Below, piece after piece: positions 1 to 7,825 of a DNA stretch of 64,000 nucleotides. How positions within the stretch are numbered: position 1 is the stretch's first letter; each line of letters starts with the position of its first letter. Under the pieces are notes generated by a model. The model was given only the letters and a program-made list of their open reading frames with translations. It did not search any database and had not been told where the DNA came from. A program made the translations under genes and the position numbers. The stretch is from the NCBI RefSeq assembly GCF_008807375.1, contig NZ_CP043311.1, forward strand, positions 3,824,001 through 3,888,000. Direction: 5' to 3'. Source of the stretch: Pseudomonas lalkuanensis. GTDB lineage: Bacteria > Pseudomonadota > Gammaproteobacteria > Pseudomonadales > Pseudomonadaceae.

Positions 1-1
1 A

Positions 2-94
2 CGCGACCAGATCGAGAGCTACAGTAGACGCAAGGGTCAGGACCAGGCCGTAAGCGAGCGCTGGCTGGCACCGAATCTGGGATACGAGAACTAA
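2..94 (+). CDS. metH: Methionine synthase MetH, C-terminal end (partial)
   Basis: The window opens inside a gene; the last 30 codons read in frame to a TAA at 92-94. The tail ends in [12 protein letters not shown] after a YSRRKG segment, which is the typical C-terminus of cobalamin-dependent methionine synthase (activation domain). MetH methylates homocysteine from methyltetrahydrofolate in the cytoplasm. Only the end is visible, so domains and catalytic residues cannot be checked. The identification rests on this tail and on the neighbouring gene order, which matches the metH region of Pseudomonas aeruginosa as I recall it. Confidence 0.85.
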   Translation, partial: RDQIESYSRRKGQDQAVSERWLAPNLGYEN

Positions 95-109
95 GGCACG
101 CTCTGCCCC

Positions 110-136
110 GTTGCGGCGGATCAGGTCCGCCGCAAC
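110..136 (+). terminator. Strong hairpin after metH
   Basis: Perfect 11-bp arms (110-120 and 126-136, GTTGCGGCGGA and its complement) with a 5-base loop, 16 bases after the metH stop. There is no T-run behind it, so it is either a weak intrinsic terminator or an mRNA 3'-end stabilising stem. Confidence 0.55.
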
Positions 137-165
137 GAATGTAGTCGAAGGCCGAATTTGGGGGC

Positions 166-1551
166 ATGAGAGTGAATCAGTGCATCAGCATCATTGGCAG
201 TGGATTCTGCGGAACGGCACTTAGCATCCAACTACTCCACCACGCGAAAGAGCCGCTGCATGTGCAGCTGATTAATCGATCCGGCCTTCTGGCAAGGGGA
301 TTGGCCTACGGCACCCGCTCTGCCAGTCACCTTCTCAATGTTCCAGCAGGGCGAATGAGCCTGTTTCCGGATCACCCCAACGACTTCCTGTTTTTCGCGC
401 AGTCCAGGCTTCCAGAGGCCCGGACGGGTGATTTCCTGCCCAGAAGCCTATACGGCGACTACCTGGAGCAGCGCCTGGCCGAAGCCATCGCAGGCAGGTC
501 ACCGGCCGTCTCGTTCGAGCATGTCGAAGCCCAGGTCGTCGATATCGACACGACTCCCGGCAAGGTGACGCTGGAACTATTGGACGGCCGCCGCCTGGAA
601 GCGACCCAGGCAATCATCGCAACGGGCAATTTCGCCCCGGCCATTCCCGCCCCCCTTGCCGACATCGCCTCGGATCCGCGCTTCATCCGGGACCCGTGGC
701 GGCCCGGCGTACTCCAGCCAATCGACCCGAAGTCGAGAATCCTGCTGATTGGCACAGGGCTGACCATGCTCGACGTGGCCCTGGCGCTGCAGGACAAGGG
801 CCACCTCGGCAGCCTGCAAGCGCTTTCGCGACGTGCGCTGCTACCCCAGCCTCACCGTTCCAATCAGGAATCACCGAGCCTCCCCGAAATCCCGGAGTCG
901 ATACTCCAGCAAACCACGATGCGGCATTTGCTTTCCGACGTCAGGAACTTCGTACACGAGGCGCAACGCGACGGTTTCGACTGGCGCGACGTGGTCGCGG
1001 CCCTGCGCCCGATCACGCCGCTGCTTTGGCAGCGCCTGGCGTGCAGTGAGCGCAAGAGGTTCCTGCGCCACTTGCAACCCTACTGGGAAGTGCATCGCCA
1101 CAGAGCCGCGCCGAGGATCGCCGCGCGAATCGAGGCAATGCTCCGGCAGTCCCTGCTGCAGGTTAAAGCCGGTCGCGTGAGCGCCGCAAGCATCACCGAC
1201 ACAGCGCTGGTACTGGACGTGAAACCACGTGGAAAACAGCAATCCTGCCGCTTCGAAGTCGATTACATCATCAACTGCACAGGACCGTGCAGCGACCTGT
1301 CGAAGCTGGATGAGCCGCTGCTCAACAGTCTATGTGCCCGCGGCGAAGTGCTAGGGGATGAGGAAGGACTGGGGCTGGAAGCCGACGATGGCTATCGATT
1401 GATGCGCAAGGACGAAGCGGCGCAAGAGCGACTCTTCCTGTTGAGCCCCATGCTCCGCGCCCGATACTGGGAGGCGACCGCTGTGCCTGAACTGCGCCAG
1501 CATGCGGCAAGACTCGCGGAACAACTGTTGGCAAAGAACCTGGCGGACTAG
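166..1551 (+). CDS. FAD/NAD(P)-binding oxidoreductase-like protein
   Basis: 461 aa. The N-terminus holds a dinucleotide-binding motif (IIGSGFCGTALS, residues 9-20), followed by a GLAYG segment near residue 47 and a second ATGNF motif near residue 152. A second Rossmann-like stretch (ILLIGTGLTMLDVALAL) lies around residue 190. This layout is that of the FAD-NAD(P)-binding family related to E. coli YdhS, whose substrates are unknown. ATG 166 follows a G-rich stretch that can serve as ribosome site. The gene stands alone between metH and a convergent DUF1883 gene whose stop lies 26 bases beyond. Flavin binding is well supported; no specific reaction should be assigned. Confidence 0.8.
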   Translation: MRVNQCISIIGSGFCGTALSIQLLHHAKEPLHVQLINRSGLLARGLAYGTRSASHLLNVPAGRMSLFPDHPNDFLFFAQSRLPEARTGDFLPRSLYGDYLEQRLAEAIAGRSPAVSFEHVEAQVVDIDTTPGKVTLELLDGRRLEATQAIIATGNFAPAIPAPLADIASDPRFIRDPWRPGVLQPIDPKSRILLIGTGLTMLDVALALQDKGHLGSLQALSRRALLPQPHRSNQESPSLPEIPESILQQTTMRHLLSDVRNFVHEAQRDGFDWRDVVAALRPITPLLWQRLACSERKRFLRHLQPYWEVHRHRAAPRIAARIEAMLRQSLLQVKAGRVSAASITDTALVLDVKPRGKQQSCRFEVDYIINCTGPCSDLSKLDEPLLNSLCARGEVLGDEEGLGLEADDGYRLMRKDEAAQERLFLLSPMLRARYWEATAVPELRQHAARLAEQLLAKNLAD

Positions 1552-1577
1552 CCAGGTCCTTGGCTCCACCACGCGCC

Positions 1578-1868
1578 TTACTTGCTGCGGCGCACGAACT
1601 TGATCGACCACTCGAAGTTGGGCTTGCGCGTCACGCTGATGGCACGGCGGGTGACGGTGTCGAGGGTGACGTTCCAGAAGCCGGTGCTGGGGACCACGAT
1701 CTTCGCCGGGAAACGGTCGAACGCGCCGCCGATGTAGTTGTGGCGGGCGCCATTCTTGAAGCTGCGGAAGTTCGCATCGTTCATCAGTCGGATGTTACAG
1801 GTCTGCGAGCACTGGATGACGACCAGGTCGCCCTCGTTGAGGTGCTCGCGTTGATGGATGAACTTCAT
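1578..1868 (-). CDS. DUF1883 domain protein
   Basis: 96 aa. The start chosen is the ATG at 1868 (MKFIHQREHL), because GGGAG lies just upstream on the minus strand and the family begins at this point; the frame is open further upstream without support. The body (NEGDLVVIQCSQTCNIRLM, later HNYIGGAFDRFPAKIVVP and a WNVTLDT segment) is characteristic of DUF1883, a small all-beta family sometimes fused to TIR domains but here alone. No signal peptide or membrane segment is visible. It is convergent with the FAD/NAD(P) gene. Function unknown. Confidence 0.8.
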   Translation of the reverse strand: MKFIHQREHLNEGDLVVIQCSQTCNIRLMNDANFRSFKNGARHNYIGGAFDRFPAKIVVPSTGFWNVTLDTVTRRAISVTRKPNFEWSIKFVRRSK

Positions 1869-2040
1869 GGACAGCTCCCGAATCGCTGGATCAAACAGCG
1901 CGCGAGGATACCACGGAGGCAAATGCCACAGCCTCGCCTACGCTGAAGAAGCCGACCAGGCAGGATGCCCGGGGAAACGGGATGACCTCCCACTGCGCAT
2001 CCAACTTTCATGGAACCCGATCGACCAAGGTGGACACTTT

Positions 2041-2649
2041 ATGCTCGACGCCAGCCGTATTCCCGCCCTCCTGATTACCCTCGGCCTACTCGCGGCCTGC
2101 ACCAGCCATGCGGAAAACGAGGGGTTGGCCGCCACCACCAGCTCAGGCGAAGCCTACGCCCAGGGGGTGCCCGGTAGCGTCGTATCCGAGACTGAGCAGA
2201 TTTCGGCGGTGGTCAAGGCTGTCGACCAGAAAAAACGCACTTTCACCCTCGAGGACGAACAAGGCAATCGCCAGACCTTCAACGCGGTCCCGGAAATGCG
2301 CAATTTCTCGCAGCTCAAGGTGGGCGACCACGTCAACGCTGTGGTGACCCACGAGCGCGTGATCGAGCTGCGCGCGCCAGGCAAAGCCGCGGAAGATGGC
2401 GCCGCCGGCCTGGTGGCGACCGCACCGGAAGGCGACAAGCCGGGCATGCTGGTCGCCAATACGGTGGAAATCACCGCCGTGGTCAAGGCCATAGACACCA
2501 CCCAGCACACTGCCACGCTGCAGTTCGCCGACGGTACCCGCAAGGTCGTGCGGGTACGTCCGGACATCGAACTCAAATCGTCCTATCTCAACCAGGAAGT
2601 GGTCATCCGGATGACCTCCGCGCTGGCCATCAGTGTCGAGGCGCCCTGA
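2041..2649 (+). CDS. Lipoprotein with two repeated beta-rich domains
   Basis: 202 aa. ATG 2041 is chosen because it starts a lipoprotein signal: MLDASR, then a hydrophobic run ending in LLAAC, with lipidation Cys at residue 20. The frame is open further upstream but without a signal. The mature part contains two similar domains: TEQISAVVKAVDQKKRTFTL (about 57-112) and VEITAVVKAIDTTQHTATL (about 149-200), each a strand pattern followed by a charged turn and a second beta unit. This indicates an internal duplication. The predicted site is the inner or outer membrane facing the periplasm. I do not recognise a characterised homologue. An upstream AAGGTGGAC can serve as ribosome site. Confidence 0.75.
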   Translation: MLDASRIPALLITLGLLAACTSHAENEGLAATTSSGEAYAQGVPGSVVSETEQISAVVKAVDQKKRTFTLEDEQGNRQTFNAVPEMRNFSQLKVGDHVNAVVTHERVIELRAPGKAAEDGAAGLVATAPEGDKPGMLVANTVEITAVVKAIDTTQHTATLQFADGTRKVVRVRPDIELKSSYLNQEVVIRMTSALAISVEAP

Positions 2650-2715
2650 GTCGCATCCAGCGCCCGGTCGGCGGGTCTGCCACCGCTTCGGGGACAGTGG
2701 TAGGATGCGCGCCCC

Positions 2716-3756
2716 ATGCGAATCCCCGATATTCACCAGCGACTCGCCGACCTCGGCGCCCTCCCCGTCCATAGCGGGCGGGTAGTGCGTGCCTGGCTGC
2801 AGGGCAAGCCCCTGGACGCCGGCACCCGCCGTCAGCACACCGAACACTTCCTGCCCTTGAGCGTCCGCGACGGCTTGCCGGCACTGGCCGAGGAGCTGGG
2901 CTCCCTGGTGAGCCTGCGATCCGAACACCCCGGCGTCGACGGTTCCGCCCGGCTACTGGTGGCCCTGCGTGACGGTCAGATGGTGGAAAGCGTACTGCTG
3001 CCCCGTGACGGCCTCTGCGTTTCCACCCAGGTTGGCTGCGCCGTGGGTTGCGTCTTCTGCATGACCGGCAAGAGCGGCCTGCTGCGCCAGGTGGGCAGTG
3101 CCGAAATCGTCGCCCAGGTCGCCCTCGCCCGCCGCTTCCGGCCGGTGAAGAAGGTGGTGTTCATGGGGATGGGTGAGCCGGCGCACAACCTGGAGAACGT
3201 GCTCGAAGCCATCGACCTGCTGGGCACCGATGGCGGCATCGGCCACAAGAACCTGGTGTTCTCCACCGTGGGCGACATGCGCGTCTTCGAGCGCCTGCCC
3301 CAGGAGCGAGTCAAGCCGGCCCTGGCGCTATCGCTGCACACTACCCGGGCCGACCTGCGCGAACAGCTGCTGCCCAAGGCGCCGCGCATCGCCCCGGACG
3401 AACTGGTGGAGCTGGGCGAGCGCTATGCCCGCAGCATCGGCTATCCGATCCAGTACCAGTGGACCCTGCTCAAGGGCATCAACGACAGCCCGGAAGAAAT
3501 GGACGGAATCCTGCGCCTGCTCAAGGGCAAGTACGCGGTGATGAACCTCATCCCCTACAACAGCCTCGATGCGGACGAGTACCAGCGCCCGGATGGCGAG
3601 CGCATCGTGCAGATGGTCCGCTACCTGCACAGCCGCGGCATCCTCACCAAGGTGCGCAACTCCGCCGGCCAGGACGTCGAAGGCGGTTGCGGCCAGTTGC
3701 GCGCCCGCGCCGTGGAACTGGTCAATACCCGTCGCCTGCAGCGCTCGGCCTCCTGA
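2716..3756 (+). CDS. RlmN/Cfr-family radical SAM RNA methyltransferase (paralogue)
   Basis: 346 aa. It carries the radical SAM cluster motif C108-x3-C112-x2-C115 (GCAVGCVFC) and the distal family cysteine C325 in EGGCGQL, the residue that in RlmN forms the methyl-transfer adduct with C118 RNA chemistry. VFMGMGEP, SLHTT and LLKGIND segments are also family hallmarks. RlmN methylates A2503 of 23S rRNA and A37 of some tRNAs. Housekeeping Pseudomonas RlmN normally sits elsewhere, near ndk/isc genes, and is somewhat longer, so this is more likely a second, uncharacterised family member. ATG 2716 follows GGTAGGA. A small DUF2970 gene begins 54 bases downstream. Confidence 0.85.
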   Translation: MRIPDIHQRLADLGALPVHSGRVVRAWLQGKPLDAGTRRQHTEHFLPLSVRDGLPALAEELGSLVSLRSEHPGVDGSARLLVALRDGQMVESVLLPRDGLCVSTQVGCAVGCVFCMTGKSGLLRQVGSAEIVAQVALARRFRPVKKVVFMGMGEPAHNLENVLEAIDLLGTDGGIGHKNLVFSTVGDMRVFERLPQERVKPALALSLHTTRADLREQLLPKAPRIAPDELVELGERYARSIGYPIQYQWTLLKGINDSPEEMDGILRLLKGKYAVMNLIPYNSLDADEYQRPDGERIVQMVRYLHSRGILTKVRNSAGQDVEGGCGQLRARAVELVNTRRLQRSAS

Positions 3757-3810
3757 GCGGCCGGACAGCATTTCCCGGCTGACGAGCTAAGCTCAGGCCA
3801 GGAGGTGCCC

Positions 3811-4029
3811 ATGGACGACAAGAACCACGATCAACCACTGAGCTTCCGCGAGATGCTGCAGAGCGTACTGGCGGCGGCCTTCGGCGTGCAGAGCGGAAAG
3901 AATCGAACCCGCGACTTCAGCCGCGGCAAGCCCAGCCACTTCATCATCCTCGGGGTGCTGTTCACCGCCATCTTCGTGCTGGTGCTGTTCGGACTGGTGA
4001 AAGTGATACTCCACCTCGCCGGGGTGTGA
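3811..4029 (+). CDS. DUF2970 small membrane protein
   Basis: 72 aa. ATG 3811 follows a perfect AGGAGG at 3800-3805; a GTG six bases earlier overlaps that site and is not used. The sequence has a soluble N-terminus with the family signature SFREMLQSVLAAAFGVQS, a basic KNRTRDFSRGKPSHF stretch, and one C-terminal membrane helix (about residues 49-69). It matches DUF2970, an uncharacterised proteobacterial family. It lies just after the RlmN-like gene, probably in one transcript, and its stop is 3 bases from the end of the convergent substrate-binding protein gene. Confidence 0.8.
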   Translation: MDDKNHDQPLSFREMLQSVLAAAFGVQSGKNRTRDFSRGKPSHFIILGVLFTAIFVLVLFGLVKVILHLAGV

Positions 4030-4032
4030 GCC

Positions 4033-5118
4033 TCACTTCATCAGTGGCTCCAGGGAAAAGCGGTAGTCAGGCGCAGACGTCTTGCCCACCAGGCTGAGGG
4101 CGCGGAAATCCAGGTCGTAGCCCTGCTGCTCCATGTGCCGCAGGAGGCGCTTCGCCTTGTCCCGGTCCAGGGCCATGAACAGCCGCACTTCGCGATCCTT
4201 GCCCCCGTGCCGGGCAAAGTCCACGCCTGCGTCGTAGTCATGCAGCAGTACCATCGCCCAGCCGCCGAGGGTGAAGTGGCCGCTGACCAGGGCGCTGATC
4301 TGTCCATCGAGGTAGGTGCGCAGGACTTCCGGGGAATTGTTCAGCGCGGAGAAGTACACGTCCCGCCCCGGCTTGCGTCCCAGTTCGGTGGCTGCCTTCA
4401 TCGCGCCGAAAGCCATTTCATCGTTGGCCGACCACACGACACTCACATCCGGATAACGCTGGAACAGTTGAAGGGCCTGGTTGTAGGCGCGGTCTCGATT
4501 CCATTCGCTGTAGACCAGTTGCCGCAGACGGGCCTGGGGGAATTCGGCGAGGGCGGCCATCAGCCCCTGCTCTCGGCGCTGGGCGGCGGGCGTCTGCTTC
4601 ACGCCGGAGAACGCCAGCACGTCGAAGGGCTGGCCATATGCGCGGCGCGCCTGCTGCTCCAATAACGAATGCGCCATCAGGTAGCCGGCCTCTTCATCAT
4701 TGGGAACCATGCTGCCGATCCAGTCCGGATAGCGCTCCCGGGTGCCACCGGTCACGGACTGCTGATCAGGCGTCAGGCTGCTGTTCACCGCGAACAGCTT
4801 GACCCCACTGCCGCGGGCCAGCCGCAGGATTTCCGGCCCTGCGTACTGCTCGTTGACGAATACCAGGTAATCAGGACGATTCTCGCCCTGCAGCACTTCG
4901 CGAGCCTGGTCGAGCATCCGCTCCAGGTTGCGTTCGGCGTAGCGGATTTCCAGCTTCATGCCCAGATCGCCGGCAGCTGCCTGCATGAACTGCGCATAGC
5001 TGGCCCAGAAGGGTTCGTGGGTTCGCCCGGGGTTGAGAAACACCACCGAAGCGGCACTCAGCGACTGACTGAGCCCCAGGCAGAGAAAAAACAGAAGGGA
5101 GGCACAACGTCCTTTCAT
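4033..5118 (-). CDS. Periplasmic substrate-binding protein, sugar/LacI-type fold
   Basis: 361 aa. ATG 5118 gives a clean signal peptide (MKGRCASLLFFLCLGLSQSLSAAS), so the product is periplasmic. The mature part (VVFLNPGRTHEPFW, then VVWSANDEMAFGAMKAATELG and FSALNNSPEVL) matches the periplasmic-binding-protein 4 fold of ABC sugar/autoinducer binding proteins. No permease or ATPase genes adjoin it, so it may work with a remote transporter or as a sensor partner of a histidine kinase. The ligand cannot be read from the sequence. The gene is convergent with the DUF2970 gene. Confidence 0.75.
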   Translation of the reverse strand: MKGRCASLLFFLCLGLSQSLSAASVVFLNPGRTHEPFWASYAQFMQAAAGDLGMKLEIRYAERNLERMLDQAREVLQGENRPDYLVFVNEQYAGPEILRLARGSGVKLFAVNSSLTPDQQSVTGGTRERYPDWIGSMVPNDEEAGYLMAHSLLEQQARRAYGQPFDVLAFSGVKQTPAAQRREQGLMAALAEFPQARLRQLVYSEWNRDRAYNQALQLFQRYPDVSVVWSANDEMAFGAMKAATELGRKPGRDVYFSALNNSPEVLRTYLDGQISALVSGHFTLGGWAMVLLHDYDAGVDFARHGGKDREVRLFMALDRDKAKRLLRHMEQQGYDLDFRALSLVGKTSAPDYRFSLEPLMK

Positions 5119-5220
5119 TCCATCACCCTGAATAAGCAGCGGCGCAGTATAACCGCTTATCGCAGGGCTACCGGACAAGATGGGGCAGACACCGGGAAGC
5201 CAGCCCGCCCCACACGTCCC

Positions 5221-5334
5221 TTATTGGTGGCTGACCCAGAACACAGCCGTGGAAACGGCAATCAGGATCAGGAAGAAGATGGCCCAGGCATCGACCTTGC
5301 TGTCGCGGTTGGTGTCTTCGGAATGTTCAGTCAT
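5221..5334 (-). CDS. 37-aa single-span membrane protein next to cysI
   Basis: A short open frame (ATG at 5332-5334, TAA at 5221-5223) encodes a charged N-terminal segment (MTEHSEDTNRDSKVDAW) followed by one hydrophobic helix (AIFFLILIAVSTAVFWV) ending SHQ. GGGGGA stands six to eight bases before the start. The acidic head plus a single membrane span, a good ribosome site, and a position in an otherwise empty gap divergent from cysI make it likely to be real. I do not recognise the family. It resembles small membrane accessory peptides in size only. Confidence 0.6.
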   Translation of the reverse strand: MTEHSEDTNRDSKVDAWAIFFLILIAVSTAVFWVSHQ

Positions 5335-5431
5335 GGCGTCCCCCGGTTGTTGTGGTTATAGGCGGCTTGCACTTCGAGTAAAGACCAGCCCCCGCAGCGC
5401 CTCAAGCCGAAGGGTTATGCACCCGCTCAAA

Positions 5432-5460
5432 GACATAACTTTCGGTTCTTTACATATACT
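5432..5460 (+). promoter_or_regulatory. Candidate cysI promoter with ATAAC half-sites
   Basis: TATACT at 5455-5460 is a good -10 element. The matching -35 position (5432-5437, GACATA) is poor, as in activator-dependent promoters. GTTATG (5414-5419) and CATAAC (5434-5439) flank it as an inverted pair, and another CATAAC lies at 5478-5483. CysB, the LysR-type activator of sulfur genes, is the natural candidate regulator. That is inference, because its sites are poorly conserved. Confidence 0.35.
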
Positions 5461-5571
5461 CAAACATCACTTTTGCGCATAACCACGAACTGGTATCTTC
5501 CTCCGGCTCCGCGGGGAGTGCGCGGCCGTGCGCGCAGAAAAGCTGTAAGCAGCCTGACAACAGGACATTTC

Positions 5572-7230
5572 ATGTACGTATACGACGAGTACGATCAACG
5601 GATCGTCGAGGACCGCGTCAAGCAGTTCCGCGATCAGACCCGCCGCTATCTGGAAGGCGAGCTCTCGGGTGAGGAATTCCGCCCGCTGCGCCTGCAGAAC
5701 GGCCTGTACATCCAGCGTTACGCGCCCATGCTGCGCGTCGCCGTGCCCTATGGCCTGCTTTCTTCCGTGCAGGTGCGCAAGCTGGCTCAGATCGCTCGCG
5801 ACTACGACAAGGGCTACGCCCACATCAGTACCCGCCAGAACGTCCAGTACAACTGGCCGGAACTGGAAGACGTGCCGGAAATCCTCGCCGAGCTGGCCAC
5901 CGTGCAGATGCACGCCATCCAGACCAGCGGCAACTGCATCCGCAACACCACCACCGACCAGTTCGCCGGCGTCGCCCGTGACGAACTCGTCGATCCGCGC
6001 CCCTGGTGCGAGATCATCCGTCAGTGGTCTACCTTCCACCCGGAATTCTCCCACCTGCCGCGCAAGTTCAAGATCGCCGTCAATGGCGCCGTGAGCGACC
6101 GCGCCGCCATCGAAGTCCACGACATCGGCCTGGAAGCGGTGCAGAACGCTGCCGGCGAGCTGGGCTTCCGTGTGTCCGTGGGCGGCGGCCTGGGTCGTAC
6201 TCCGATCGTCGGCAGCTTCATCAACGAATTCCTTCCCTGGCAGCACCTGATCAGTTATCTCGACGCCATCCTGCGTGTGTACAACCGCTACGGCCGTCGC
6301 GATAACAAGTACAAGGCGCGGATCAAGATCCTCGTCAAGGCGCTGACCCCCGAAGTCTTCGCCGAGCGCGTGAACGCCGAGTGGGCCCACCTGAAAGATG
6401 GCCCCACCACCCTGACCGAAGAAGAAGTGGCACGCGTTGCCAAGCACTTCGTCGATCCGTCCTACAAGGCCCTGGAAGACCAGGATGCAGCCCTTGCCGC
6501 GCTGGATGCCGAGCACCCCGGCTTCGCCCGCTGGCGCGTGCGCAACGTCATCGCGCACAAGAAGCCCGGCTACGCCGCAGTGACCCTGTCGCTCAAGCCC
6601 ACCGGCGTGGCGCCTGGCGACGTCACTGACAAGCAATTGGACGCCATCGCCGACCTCGCCGATCGCTACAGCTTCGGTGAAGTGCGCAACAGCCATAACC
6701 AGAACATCATCCTGGCTGACGTCGAGCAGTCCCAGCTGTTCACTCTGTGGGGCGAGCTGCGCGAGCTCGGCTTCGCCACCCCGAACGTGGGCCTGCTGAC
6801 CGACATCATCTGCTGCCCGGGCGGCGACTTCTGCTCCCTGGCCAACGCCAAGTCGATCCCGGTGGCCGAAGCCATCCAGCGCCGCTTCGACGACCTGGAC
6901 TACCTGTTCGACATCGGCGACCTCGACCTGAACATTTCCGGCTGCATGAACGCCTGCGGCCACCACCACGTGGGCCACATCGGCATCCTCGGCGTGGACA
7001 AGAAAGGCCAGGAGTTCTACCAGGTATCCCTCGGCGGCAGTGCCGGCCGCGACGCCAGCCTGGCGCAGATCCTCGGTCCGTCCTTCGCCCAGGACGAAAT
7101 GGCCGATGTGATCGAGAAGATCATCAAGGTCTACGTGGAACAGCGCACCGAAGACGAGCAATTCCTCGACACCTTCCGCCGTATCGGTATCGACCCGTTC
7201 AAGGAGCGCGTATATGCAGCGAATCATTAA
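5572..7230 (+). CDS. cysI: Sulfite reductase hemoprotein subunit CysI
   Basis: 552 aa. Reduces sulfite to sulfide in assimilatory sulfur metabolism in the cytoplasm. The siroheme/4Fe-4S ligands are visible as C415-x5-C421 and C458-x3-C462 (CCPGGDFC and SGCMNACG). The N-terminal half has the ferrite-reductase-like domain and the RQNVQYNW substrate-binding stretch. ATG 5572 follows AGGACA and starts the conserved MYVYDEYDQ; the frame extends upstream without support. The next gene overlaps its last 17 bases. No cysJ flavoprotein is adjacent, which is usual in Pseudomonas, where the electron donor is thought to be different. Confidence 0.95.
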   Translation: MYVYDEYDQRIVEDRVKQFRDQTRRYLEGELSGEEFRPLRLQNGLYIQRYAPMLRVAVPYGLLSSVQVRKLAQIARDYDKGYAHISTRQNVQYNWPELEDVPEILAELATVQMHAIQTSGNCIRNTTTDQFAGVARDELVDPRPWCEIIRQWSTFHPEFSHLPRKFKIAVNGAVSDRAAIEVHDIGLEAVQNAAGELGFRVSVGGGLGRTPIVGSFINEFLPWQHLISYLDAILRVYNRYGRRDNKYKARIKILVKALTPEVFAERVNAEWAHLKDGPTTLTEEEVARVAKHFVDPSYKALEDQDAALAALDAEHPGFARWRVRNVIAHKKPGYAAVTLSLKPTGVAPGDVTDKQLDAIADLADRYSFGEVRNSHNQNIILADVEQSQLFTLWGELRELGFATPNVGLLTDIICCPGGDFCSLANAKSIPVAEAIQRRFDDLDYLFDIGDLDLNISGCMNACGHHHVGHIGILGVDKKGQEFYQVSLGGSAGRDASLAQILGPSFAQDEMADVIEKIIKVYVEQRTEDEQFLDTFRRIGIDPFKERVYAANH

Positions 7231-7714
7231 GAACGGCCAGGTGATCGACGAGACCTGGCACCTGCTTGCCAAGGACGCGACCCTGGACGGCGTTCCCAAC
7301 TGCGACGACATCATCGTCCCGCTGGCCCTCTGGCGCGACCACGCCCACGCCCTGAAAGCCCGCGACGGCGGCCTGGGCGTCTGGCTGGACAGCGACGAGG
7401 AAATCGAGGAAATCGCCGACCAACTGGAATACTTCCAGGTCATCGCGCTGAACTTCCCGGCCTTCACCGATGGCCGTCACTCCTCCACCGCCTACCTGCT
7501 GCGCCAGCGCTATGGCTACAAGGGTGAAGTACGTGCCATCGGCGACGTGCTGCGCGACCAGCTCTTCGCCCTCAAGCGCTGCGGCTTCGACGCCTTCGCC
7601 CTGCGCGCGGACAAGGACCCGTACGACGCCATCAAGGCCTTCGAAGATTATTCCGAGGTCTACCAGGCATCCAGCGACCAGCCCCTGCCGCTGTTCCGCC
7701 GCCGCACGGCCTGA
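7214..7714 (+). CDS. DUF934 protein, sulfite reductase partner
   Basis: 166 aa. It begins 17 bases inside the end of cysI, in another frame, so translation is probably coupled. It contains the DUF934 signature (FPAFTDGRHSSTAYLLRQRYG then GEVRAIGDVLRDQL) and shows no membrane segment. DUF934 genes are repeatedly found behind cysI in bacteria that lack cysJ, so an accessory or electron-transfer role in sulfite reduction is plausible but unproven from sequence. A clear intrinsic terminator follows. Confidence 0.85.
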   Translation: MQRIIKNGQVIDETWHLLAKDATLDGVPNCDDIIVPLALWRDHAHALKARDGGLGVWLDSDEEIEEIADQLEYFQVIALNFPAFTDGRHSSTAYLLRQRYGYKGEVRAIGDVLRDQLFALKRCGFDAFALRADKDPYDAIKAFEDYSEVYQASSDQPLPLFRRRTA

Positions 7715-7730
7715 CCGGCGTACCCGCGAA

Positions 7731-7755
7731 AAGCCCCGCAATTGCGGGGCTTTTT
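7731..7755 (+). terminator. Intrinsic terminator of cysI-DUF934
   Basis: Perfect inverted repeat AGCCCCGCAA/TTGCGGGGCT at 7732-7751 followed by a run of T to 7755. It lies 17 bases after the DUF934 stop. Confidence 0.9.
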
Positions 7756-7765
7756 GTTGGGTCTG

Positions 7766-7803
7766 CGGGAGCGAATTCATTCGCGAATAGATTCGCTTCC
7801 ACA
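7766..7803. repeat. Pseudomonas REP-type element, copy 1
   Basis: GGGAGCGAATTCATTCGCGAAT followed by an inverted GATTCGCTTCC; the two ends pair (GGGAGCGAAT with ATTCGCTTCC) around the internal palindrome ATTCGCGAAT. It shares its core with the element at 13,835 and sits after a terminator between convergent transcription units, as such repeats usually do. Confidence 0.7.
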
Positions 7804-7825
7804 GGTGCATCGCCCATCCCGGGAA

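Noticed and set aside
5467..7467. A 666-codon minus-strand frame opposite cysI and DUF934
   Set aside because: Same antisense codon-bias effect; cysI is certain by its motifs and no ribosome site or family match supports the antisense frame.
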